The notes below the pieces were generated by a model. That model did not search any database and was not told where the DNA came from. It was given only the letters and a program-made list of their open reading frames with translations. Shown here piece by piece: positions 6,062 to 11,540 of a DNA stretch of 11,540 bases. Made by a program: the position numbers and the translations under genes. The stretch spans positions 1 to 11,540 of the forward strand of contig JAFZEB010000012.1 in the NCBI GenBank assembly GCA_017560855.1, given 5' to 3'. Each line of letters opens with the position of its first letter. Position 1 is the first letter of the stretch. The DNA comes from Ruminiclostridium sp. Lineage in GTDB: Bacteria; Bacillota; Clostridia; Oscillospirales; Oscillospiraceae.

Positions 6062-7573
6062 TCAAACGATAAGGGTCTTGCCGTCCATCTCTTCGGGCTT
6101 ATTCAGGCCCATGAGGTCCAGCATGGTGGGGGCAATGTCAGCCAGGCGGCCGTCCCGCAGGTGGACATCAGCGCCCACGATGCACAGGGGGACCACATTG
6201 GTGCTGTGGGCGGTGAAGGGATTGCCTTCCTCGTCCATCATCTGCTCGGCATTGCCGTGGTCTGCGGTGATGAGGGCGATGCCGCCCATCTCAGTGACAG
6301 CGGAAACCACCTTGCCCACGCATTCGTCCACGGTCTCCACAGCCTTCACAGCGGCGTCGAACACGCCGGTGTGGCCCACCATGTCGCAGTTGGCAAAGTT
6401 CAGGATGACCACGTCGTACTTGCCGCTCTTGATGCGGTCGACAGCCTCCTCGGTGACGGCGTAAGCGCTCATCTCGGGCTGCAGGTCGTAGGTGGCAACC
6501 TTGGGGGAGGGGATCAGGCAGCGGTCCTCGCCGGGGAAGACAGCTTCCTGGCCGCCGTTGAAGAAGAAGGTCACGTGGGCATACTTCTCGGTCTCGGCGA
6601 TGCGCAGCTGGGTCAGGCCCAGCTGGCTCAGGTACTGGCCGAAGATGTTGTCCAGCTTCTCGTGGGGGAAGGCGATGGACACATTGGTCAGGCTGGCGTC
6701 ATACTCGGTGGTGCAGACGAACTGCACGGGGACGAAGCCCTTCTTGCGCTCCAGGCTGTCAAAGTCGGGATCGGTGAGAGCACGGGTGATCTCACGGGCG
6801 CGGTCAGGGCGGAAGTTCATGAAGATGACGGAGTCGCCTGCCTGGATCGCGCCTTCCCGGCTGCAGACCACAGGCTCCATGAACTCGTCGGTGACCCCTG
6901 CATCGTAGGAGGCCTGAATGGCCTGAACGGGATCGGGGTTGAAGGGACCTTCACCGCAGACCATCGCATCGTATGCCTTCTGCAGACGTTCCCAACGGCT
7001 GTCACGGTCCATGGCGTAGTAGCGGCCGGAGACTACAGAGACCTGACCCAGGCCAATCTCCTGGATCTTGTTCTGCAGCTGCTCCATAAAGCTCTTGCCG
7101 GAGGAGGGGGCCACATCGCGGCCGTCCAGGAAAGCGTGGATGTAGAGCTGCTCCACACCCTGCTGCTTTGCCAGGTCCATCATGGCGAAGAGGTGGGTGA
7201 TGTGGCTGTGAACGCCGCCGTCAGACAGCAGGCCCATCAGATGCAGAGCGGTGCCCTTTTCCTTGCAGGCCTGGATGGCTTCCAGATAAGCGGGATTCTG
7301 GAAGAAAGTACCTTCCTGGATGGCCAGGCTGATCTTGGGCAGGTCCTGGAAGACCACGCGGCCTGCACCGATGTTGGTGTGACCAACCTCACTGTTGCCC
7401 ATCTGGCCGTCAGGCAGACCGACGTTCAGGCCGGAGGCCTCCAGAGAGCAGTAGGGGTACTGGGAAAACAGGTAGTCCAGCTGCGGAGTGGCAGCGGCAC
7501 GGACAGCATTGCCGGAGAAATCTTCACCCAGGGCAAAGCCGTCCATAATGATCAGAACGGTAGGTGTTTTCAT
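6062..7573 (-). CDS. gpmI: 2,3-bisphosphoglycerate-independent phosphoglycerate mutase (iPGM)
   Basis: This enzyme interconverts 3-phosphoglycerate and 2-phosphoglycerate through a phosphoserine intermediate using two metal ions (typically manganese). At 503 aa it has the usual iPGM length of about 510. D11 (IIMDGF) and the catalytic serine S61 in MGNSEVGH are present. The phosphotransferase insert shows H122 (GGVHSH), the D150-G-R-D loop, R184 (SGRYYAMDRD) and FRPDRAR at 254-260. The second metal-site half shows K330, D397 and H401 (CDMVGHTG), D438-H439 (TADHGN) and H456. The ATG at 7571-7573 is preceded by AGGAGG almost adjacent. The gene lies 61 bases after tpiA. That gap holds a short hairpin beside the Shine-Dalgarno and a TATAAT, so an extra promoter or processing site for gpmI-eno is possible. 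Confidence 0.98.
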   Translation of the reverse strand: MKTPTVLIIMDGFALGEDFSGNAVRAAATPQLDYLFSQYPYCSLEASGLNVGLPDGQMGNSEVGHTNIGAGRVVFQDLPKISLAIQEGTFFQNPAYLEAIQACKEKGTALHLMGLLSDGGVHSHITHLFAMMDLAKQQGVEQLYIHAFLDGRDVAPSSGKSFMEQLQNKIQEIGLGQVSVVSGRYYAMDRDSRWERLQKAYDAMVCGEGPFNPDPVQAIQASYDAGVTDEFMEPVVCSREGAIQAGDSVIFMNFRPDRAREITRALTDPDFDSLERKKGFVPVQFVCTTEYDASLTNVSIAFPHEKLDNIFGQYLSQLGLTQLRIAETEKYAHVTFFFNGGQEAVFPGEDRCLIPSPKVATYDLQPEMSAYAVTEEAVDRIKSGKYDVVILNFANCDMVGHTGVFDAAVKAVETVDECVGKVVSAVTEMGGIALITADHGNAEQMMDEEGNPFTAHSTNVVPLCIVGADVHLRDGRLADIAPTMLDLMGLNKPEEMDGKTLIV

Positions 7574-7583
7574 AAAACCTCCT

Positions 7584-7610
7584 GGCTGTATGATTTTACA
7601 GCCGATTATA
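7584..7610 (-). promoter_or_regulatory. Leader hairpin and possible -10 box upstream of gpmI
   Basis: GGCTGTA (7584-7590) pairs with TACAGCC (7597-7603) around a 6-nt loop, directly beside the gpmI Shine-Dalgarno (7578-7583). Just upstream on the minus strand is TATAAT (7605-7610). No good -35 lies at the right distance (the nearby TTGATA is only about nine bases away), so an internal promoter is only a possibility. The hairpin might instead mark RNA processing or tune initiation. Confidence 0.35.
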
Positions 7611-7634
7611 CAAGCATGTTATCAAGAAAACGGA

Positions 7635-8408
7635 TTATTCTTGATTTGCGATCTGAATGATCTTCAGGAAGCTTTCTGCCTTCAGGGAGGCAGAGCCGAT
7701 GAGGCCGCCGTCTACATCCTCTTGGGCCAGGAGAGCTTCCGCATTGTTTTCGTTCATAGAACCGCCATACTGGATGGTGGTGGAGCGGGCGATCCGAGCA
7801 CCGTAGAGCTTGCGCAGGATGCCGCGGATGGCCGAGCAGACCTCTCCTGCCTGCTCGGGGGTGGCGGTGTTGCCGGTGCCAATGGCCCAGATGGGCTCAT
7901 AGGCGATGACCACGTGGCGCATCTGTTCGGGGGTGACCCCGGCCAGGGCCGTCTTGAGCTGGTAAGCGATGAGCTCCAGGGTGACACCCAGCTGACGCTG
8001 GTCCCAGTCCTCGCCCACGCAGATGATGGGGTTCAGACCGGCTTCCAGAGCGGCGTGGACCTTGCGGTTGACCACCAGGTCGGTCTCCAGGAAGAGCTGG
8101 CGGCGTTCGCTGTGGCCCACGATGACATACTTCACGTCCAGGTCGGCCAGCATGTCAGCGGAGATCTCACCGGTAAAGGCGCCTTCGTTGGCCCAATGGA
8201 CGTTCTGGGCACCCACGGCGATGCGGCTGTCCTTCAGAAGCTTGGTGGCAGCGGGAATGTCAGTGTAAGGCACGCACAGGGCGATGCTGCACCGCTTGGC
8301 CCGGGGGAGGGCGCTTTTGAGCTCCTCGGCAAAGGCCTTGGTCTCAGAAGCGGTCTTGAACATCTTCCAGTTGCCCGCGATGATGGTTTTGCGATATTTT
8401 CTGTTCAT
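7635..8408 (-). CDS. tpiA: Triosephosphate isomerase
   Basis: This TIM-barrel enzyme interconverts dihydroxyacetone phosphate and glyceraldehyde 3-phosphate. The start chosen is the ATG at 8406-8408, giving MNRKYRKTIIAGNWKM and 257 aa, normal for bacterial TpiA. The frame is open 12 codons further upstream, but that would overlap the pgk stop. Active-site residues are N13 and K15 (GNWK), the electrophile H99 in GHSERR, and the catalytic base E171 in YEPIWAIGTG, whose following residues form the flexible loop 6. The phosphate-binding GGS (215-217) and GLIGSASL (235-242) motifs are present. The Shine-Dalgarno is weak (AAGAGAG, about four bases from the ATG), which suggests partial reliance on coupling to pgk, 25 bases upstream. 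Confidence 0.98.
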   Translation of the reverse strand: MNRKYRKTIIAGNWKMFKTASETKAFAEELKSALPRAKRCSIALCVPYTDIPAATKLLKDSRIAVGAQNVHWANEGAFTGEISADMLADLDVKYVIVGHSERRQLFLETDLVVNRKVHAALEAGLNPIICVGEDWDQRQLGVTLELIAYQLKTALAGVTPEQMRHVVIAYEPIWAIGTGNTATPEQAGEVCSAIRGILRKLYGARIARSTTIQYGGSMNENNAEALLAQEDVDGGLIGSASLKAESFLKIIQIANQE

Positions 8409-8433
8409 AATGCTCTCTTCTGCTCCAAGTGGC

Positions 8434-9630
8434 TTACTTGTCATTCAGGCAGACCACACCGGGCAGAGCCAGACCTTCCAGGAATTCCAGGGAAGCGCCG
8501 CCGCCGGTGGAGATGTGGGAGATCTTGTCGGCCAGACCGGACTTTTCCACAGCAGATGCGGAGTCGCCGCCGCCTACGATGGTGATGGCACCCTCCAGAT
8601 CGGCCAGAGCCTTGGCCACGGCGTTGGTACCTTCAGCGAAGGCATCGAACTCGAACACGCCCATGGGGCCGTTCCAGATAACGGTGCCAGCATCCTTCAG
8701 GGCTTCGGTGTAGAGCTCCACACTCTTGGGGCCGATGTCCATACCCATCCAGCCGTCGGGAATCTCACCGGCGGGGACCACCTGCCACTCCGCATCAGCG
8801 GAGAACTCCTTGGTGATCTTGTTGTCCACAGGCAGCAGGAGCTTTACGCCCTTTTCCTCTGCCTTGGCCACCATGTTGCGGGCGTAGTTCAGGCGATCCT
8901 CGTCCAGGAGGGAGTCACCAATATCACCGCCCAGGGCCTTCTGGAAGGTGTATGCCATGCCGCCGCCAATGATAATGGTGTCGGCAATGTTGAGCAGGTT
9001 GTTGATGACGCCGATCTTGTCAGCTACCTTTGCGCCGCCCAGGATGGAAACCAGAGGACGCTTGGGGTTTTCCAGGGCGCCGCCCATGACGGCCAGCTCC
9101 TTTTCCACCAGGAAGCCTGCCACAGCGGGCATGTAGTCGGCAACACCGGCGGTGGAGGCGTGGGCGCGGTGGGAGCAGCCAAAGGCATCAAAAACAAAGA
9201 TATCAGCCAGGGAAGCCAGTTCCTTGGCGAAGTCGGGGTCGTTCTTTTCCTCTTCCTTGCGGAAGCGCAGATTCTCCACCAGCATGACCTGACCGGGCTG
9301 CAGGTTGGCGGCCATCTCCTTGGTGTTGGGACCCAGCACGTCGGTGGTCATGGGCACGGGCATGCCCAGCAGCTTTTCCAGATGCTCCTGTGCAGAGAAC
9401 AGGGAGTTCTCCTTCTTCCACTCGCCCTTGGGACGGCCCAGGTGAGAGGTCAGGATGACGGCGCAGTTCTGATCCAGCAGGTAGCGGATGGTGGGGATGG
9501 TAGCAACGATACGGGTGTCATCGGTGATGATACCGGTCTTCTTGTCGTAGGGAACGTTAAAGTCGCAGCGCATGAGGATCTTCTTGCCGGCGACATCGAT
9601 ATCACGAATGTTCTTCTTGTTGTAGTTCAT
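8434..9630 (-). CDS. pgk: Phosphoglycerate kinase
   Basis: This enzyme transfers phosphate from 1,3-bisphosphoglycerate to ADP, the first ATP-yielding step of lower glycolysis. The length of 398 aa is typical. N-terminal substrate-binding residues are D23 and N25 (RCDFNVP), R40, H63 and R66 (SHLGRPKG), R122 (ENLRFRKEE) and R155 (FGCSHRAHAS). The C-terminal nucleotide-binding half has K201 and K205 (LGGAKVADKIGV), NGPMGVFE (320-327) and the GGGDS loop (353-357). The C-terminal TGGGASLEFLEG signature is intact. The ATG is at 9628-9630 with AAGGGG (9641-9646) about ten bases upstream. It follows trmL by 25 bases. No gap (GAPDH) gene lies beside it, although gap commonly precedes pgk in Firmicutes. 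Confidence 0.98.
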   Translation of the reverse strand: MNYNKKNIRDIDVAGKKILMRCDFNVPYDKKTGIITDDTRIVATIPTIRYLLDQNCAVILTSHLGRPKGEWKKENSLFSAQEHLEKLLGMPVPMTTDVLGPNTKEMAANLQPGQVMLVENLRFRKEEEKNDPDFAKELASLADIFVFDAFGCSHRAHASTAGVADYMPAVAGFLVEKELAVMGGALENPKRPLVSILGGAKVADKIGVINNLLNIADTIIIGGGMAYTFQKALGGDIGDSLLDEDRLNYARNMVAKAEEKGVKLLLPVDNKITKEFSADAEWQVVPAGEIPDGWMGMDIGPKSVELYTEALKDAGTVIWNGPMGVFEFDAFAEGTNAVAKALADLEGAITIVGGGDSASAVEKSGLADKISHISTGGGASLEFLEGLALPGVVCLNDK

Positions 9631-9655
9631 AGGAAAAAAGCCCCTTCTCTTTTTT

Positions 9656-10168
9656 TCAATGGTCGGTTTCCCCAGTGGGGATTGGTTCGTGCTTCATTTC
9701 ACCCTCTCCGGACAGACCGGGAAAATCCAGCTGCCGCAGGGCTTCGTAGGTTACGATGGCCACAGAGTTTGCTAGGTTCAGGCTGCGGGCGTCGGAACGC
9801 ATGGGGATGCGGATGCACCGATCGGCATGGGCCTCGCGGAACCACTGAGGCAGACCTGCTGTCTCTTTTCCAAAAAAGAGCCAGGAGTCCTGGGTGAAGG
9901 CTGCCTTGCTGTAGTCCTGGGGGGCCTTGGTGGTGGCCAACCACAGATCGGTGATGTTGTTTTTGCGAAACAGATCTTCCAAATTATCATAGACCCGAAC
10001 GTCCACCATGTGCCAGTAGTCCAGACCGGCCCGCTTCACGGCCTTGTCGCTGATGTCAAACCCCAGGGGCTTGATCAAGTGCAGGCGGCTGCGGGTAGCG
10101 GCACAGGTGCGGGCAATGTTTCCGGTGTTCATGGGGATCTCCGGTTCTACGAGAACGATGTTAAGCAT
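9656..10168 (-). CDS. trmL: tRNA (cytidine/uridine-34-2'-O)-methyltransferase, SPOUT family
   Basis: TrmL uses S-adenosylmethionine to 2'-O-methylate the wobble base of certain leucine tRNAs. This 170-aa protein is slightly longer than E. coli TrmL (about 157). It has the three SPOUT motifs: N14-T-G-N17-I-A-R20 near the start, FFGKETAGLP (98-107), and IPM (121-123) with RSLNLANSVAIVTYEALRQ (128-146) forming the SAM-binding knot. A polar tail after residue 150 (GEGEMKHEPIPTGETDH) is extra to the fold. The ATG is at 10166-10168; the upstream Shine-Dalgarno is only GAGG at about ten bases. It is the first gene of the pgk-tpiA-gpmI-eno transcription unit and follows a good promoter. Nothing in the sequence gives it a glycolytic role, so the linkage is probably positional. 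The methylation target is inferred from the family. Confidence 0.95.
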   Translation of the reverse strand: MLNIVLVEPEIPMNTGNIARTCAATRSRLHLIKPLGFDISDKAVKRAGLDYWHMVDVRVYDNLEDLFRKNNITDLWLATTKAPQDYSKAAFTQDSWLFFGKETAGLPQWFREAHADRCIRIPMRSDARSLNLANSVAIVTYEALRQLDFPGLSGEGEMKHEPIPTGETDH

Positions 10169-10217
10169 GATATCTGTCGCCTCGATCCTTCTTTGCTGTC
10201 ATTCTGATACAGTTTGC

Positions 10218-10246
10218 ATTTTACTGCAAGTGGATAAGGAATTCAA
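10218..10246 (-). promoter_or_regulatory. Candidate sigma-A promoter of the trmL-glycolysis operon
   Basis: On the minus strand TTGAAT (-35, at 10241-10246) and TAAAAT (-10, at 10218-10223) are separated by exactly 17 bases. The predicted start lies about 45 bases before the trmL ATG. An inverted repeat TTGCA-N6-TGCAA (10214-10229) overlaps the -10 box and could be an operator, though its arms are only five bases. Confidence 0.6.
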
Positions 10247-10408
10247 CCAAAATGTTTTGAAAAGTGAGGAAAATCCTGAAATTGAGATAAAGTATCAAAT
10301 TTCGGAGCGCTTTTTTATATAATTCGTTCCCTTTGCCAATTGTACAGTGACAAGAAAATGCAGGATATCTGTCGTATTGACGAGGACGGACCTGTCTTGA
10401 AGAATGGG
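10247..10408. other. AT-rich intergenic stretch between divergent units; no gene seen
   Basis: This is part of the 302-bp gap between trmL and the plus-strand membrane protein. It is much more AT-rich than its neighbours, and no credible coding frame is seen. An imperfect GAAATT/AATTTC inverted repeat (about 10278-10303) is followed by GGAGCGC and six T (10311-10316), which would make at best a weak plus-strand terminator. GATATCTGTCG at 10364-10374 repeats the bases at 10169-10179 just upstream of trmL. Confidence 0.5.
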
Positions 10409-10435
10409 TTGACAAATGGAATAATATACTATACT
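10409..10435 (+). promoter_or_regulatory. Candidate promoter of the membrane protein/winged-helix pair
   Basis: A consensus -35 TTGACA (10409-10414) is followed after 15 bases by TATACT (10430-10435). The spacing is slightly short; a 17-base spacing would use the poorer TACTCT. A predicted transcript would start just before or within the palindrome at 10441-10458. Confidence 0.6.
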
Positions 10436-10440
10436 CTAAA

Positions 10441-10458
10441 TTATAGAATAATCTATAA
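10441..10458. promoter_or_regulatory. Palindromic candidate operator TTATAGAATAATCTATAA
   Basis: The arms TTATAG and CTATAA are perfect reverse complements around AATAAT. The site lies directly downstream of the candidate -10 and touches the Shine-Dalgarno AAAGGAG (10457-10463), so a bound protein would block transcription. The winged-helix product of the second gene is the natural candidate for binding; this is inference. Confidence 0.5.
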
Positions 10459-10470
10459 AGGAGTGATGTT

Positions 10471-11223
10471 ATGAACCGAACCAATGGAACCCTTCGCAAT
10501 GCCATGGACGACCTGCAGCACATCCGGTCCTTGATGGACGGTCCTGCCGCCCTGCGTCCCCTGGCCCCTTACTTCCTGTGTACGGGACTGGTCTGGCTGG
10601 CCTATGCCCTCATCATGGCCTCCATCACCATCCCCGACACGCTGGGGTATCTGTGGCCCAATGTTTCGGCCTTTCTCTATGATACCTTCGGTGGATTCAC
10701 CATGCTGGTGTATGACTGGGGCAAGTGGGTCATCTGGGCTTTCCTGCTGGTCCAGTGCGGTCTGTGGCAGCGGGAGAAGGCCGCCCGGGTCCTGACGGGG
10801 ACGGCTCGTCGGAGCCTCACAACCTGGCAGGTCTTCCTGCTCCTGTATCTGGTCTTTGTCATCGCACTGGAAGTGGCCCGGGGTGTTGCGACCAATGAGG
10901 CGCAGATGCTTTCCGAGGGTATGTTACACTTTTGGCGTACTGCCGGATTGCTGCAGAATGCCCTGCCCATCCTCTTCCCGGCCCTGCCCCTGATCCTTAT
11001 GGGGAACCATCTGGAGGATACCATCCTCTCCCTGTGGGGGTGGCTGAGTCTGGTATGGGGAGTGGCTTTAGTGGCCCTCTCTCTGTACGGCCTGTCCCAG
11101 AATATGGCTGTCATGGGGAACGGCATTTTGCTGACCAGCATATTCCTGGGTCAGTTCATGGACTTCCTGGCTCCCATCGGTCTTCTGCTGACCGCCTGGC
11201 GGCTGGGACGGAAAGGAGCATGA
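10471..11223 (+). CDS. Polytopic membrane protein (250 aa) paired with a winged-helix regulator
   Basis: The family is not recognised with confidence. After a soluble N-terminal stretch of about 30 residues (NAMDDLQHIRSLMDG), the protein has about six predicted transmembrane segments near residues 32-54, 78-98, 118-137, 161-178, 186-208 and 216-243. A basic loop (REKAARVLTGTARR) follows segment 2 and is probably cytoplasmic, and the end is basic (WRLGRKGA). No transporter, ATPase or protease motif is visible. The start ATG at 10471 has AAAGGAG seven bases upstream. The stop is three bases before the ATG of the winged-helix gene, so the two are surely co-transcribed. Conserved membrane-protein plus winged-helix pairs of this kind are common in Firmicutes and mostly uncharacterised; a membrane sensor or stress-related role would be a guess. 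Confidence 0.8.
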   Translation: MNRTNGTLRNAMDDLQHIRSLMDGPAALRPLAPYFLCTGLVWLAYALIMASITIPDTLGYLWPNVSAFLYDTFGGFTMLVYDWGKWVIWAFLLVQCGLWQREKAARVLTGTARRSLTTWQVFLLLYLVFVIALEVARGVATNEAQMLSEGMLHFWRTAGLLQNALPILFPALPLILMGNHLEDTILSLWGWLSLVWGVALVALSLYGLSQNMAVMGNGILLTSIFLGQFMDFLAPIGLLLTAWRLGRKGA

Positions 11224-11226
11224 TAT

Positions 11227-11540
11227 ATGGAACTGAATCAGATCCCTGCCGCATTTCAATCCCGGCTTCGTCTGTCGGTCATCGCCGCCCTGTTGACCGG
11301 CCCCCAGAACTTCCGGGCCCTCCAGGACCTCACTGGGGCCACCCCTGGGAACCTGGGAAAACAGCTGGAAGTCCTGGAAGAGGACGGTTTCATCCAGAGC
11401 AAAAAGGAGTTCGTGGGCCGTCGGCCCAACACCACCTACACCCTCCTGCCCTGCGGCCGGGAGCAGTTCGCTCAGTATGTGGCCCTGTTGGAGTCCATTC
11501 TGGAAAAGGCCCAGCCGGAAGAGGAGGAACCTGAACCGGA
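11227..11540 (+). CDS. Winged helix-turn-helix transcriptional regulator, 3'-truncated by the window edge
   Basis: The frame starts at ATG 11227 with AAAGGAG (11212-11218) eight bases upstream and stays open to the window end, giving 104 visible residues. Residues 11-75 have the shape of an ArsR/MarR-like winged-helix domain: a first helix (SRLRLSVIAALLTG), a second (FRALQDLTG), a recognition helix (TPGNLGKQLEVLEEDGFI, about 39-56), and a beta wing (KEFVGRRPNTTYTLL). A helix (CGREQFAQYVALLESILEKA) follows, probably for dimerisation, then an acidic tail (QPEEEEPEP) that continues past the window. No ligand or metal-binding cysteine set is evident. It probably regulates its own operon, which carries a palindrome beside the start site. 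The DNA-binding fold is confident; the regulated genes are inferred. Confidence 0.88.
   Translation, partial: MELNQIPAAFQSRLRLSVIAALLTGPQNFRALQDLTGATPGNLGKQLEVLEEDGFIQSKKEFVGRRPNTTYTLLPCGREQFAQYVALLESILEKAQPEEEEPEP

Noticed and set aside
6003..6065. An upstream start for enolase giving 21 extra residues
   Set aside because: It would overlap the gpmI stop and lacks a binding site; the ATG at 6000-6002 gives catalytic residue numbering that matches the family.
8409..8444. A tpiA start upstream of 8408
   Set aside because: It would overlap the pgk stop codon, and the added residues are not part of the TpiA fold.
4548..9897. Several very long plus-strand open frames (hundreds of codons) opposite eno, gpmI, tpiA and pgk
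   Set aside because: They lie antisense to well-conserved glycolytic genes, have low-complexity G/V/L/H/D-rich products and no ribosome binding sites. Such frames are expected opposite GC-biased genes.
10364..10374. GATATCTGTCG repeated from 10169-10179
   Set aside because: Eleven bases shared once within the same region could be chance; no larger duplication surrounds it.
10221..10523. A minus-strand 100-codon frame in the divergent intergenic region
   Set aside because: It covers the promoter and the start of the membrane-protein gene, and its composition follows the AT-rich intergenic DNA with no domain or ribosome binding site.

Overview
The window looks like chromosomal DNA of a moderately GC-rich gut Clostridia, most likely in or near the Oscillospiraceae. 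This is inferred from Gram-positive Shine-Dalgarno sequences (AAAGGAG/AGGAGG), low-GC intergenic promoters beside GC-rich genes, an SLH-anchored secreted protein, a clustered glycolytic operon with iPGM-type gpmI, and a GTAGGGGCG-type palindromic repeat of the kind scattered in these genomes. No phage, transposase, CRISPR, rRNA or tRNA gene was seen.

Layout. Positions 1-557 (+) hold the C-terminal three quarters of a YebC/PmpR-type protein, followed by a strong intrinsic terminator. Positions 608-843 carry no gene but a dense run of perfect inverted repeats and an 80-bp MITE-like element. A small unrecognised gene (969-1262, +) meets, at a shared terminator, a three-gene minus-strand group. 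In transcription order that group is an SLH/C39-peptidase-like/InlB-repeat surface protein (TTG start), a membrane-anchored calcineurin-like metallophosphoesterase and a small four-helix membrane protein. Positions 4270-4700 separate this group from the next and contain two terminators and a duplicated copy of the enolase 3' end. Positions 4701-10168 (minus) are a glycolytic operon transcribed trmL-pgk-tpiA-gpmI-eno. A divergent promoter region (10169-10470) then leads to a plus-strand pair: a polytopic membrane protein and a winged-helix regulator cut by the window end.

How the genes work together. pgk, tpiA, gpmI and eno encode the triose-phosphate to phosphoenolpyruvate part of glycolysis. 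GAPDH, which usually belongs to such clusters, is absent, and the tRNA wobble methyltransferase gene trmL takes the promoter-proximal place. The membrane protein and winged-helix gene are almost certainly co-transcribed, and the pair may be autoregulated through a palindrome beside the Shine-Dalgarno sequence. The least ordinary feature is the 56-bp duplication of the enolase C-terminus and stop codon (55/56 identical) on both sides of a 209-bp palindrome-bearing segment. The arrangement resembles the footprint of integration at, or partial tandem duplication of, the eno 3' end.
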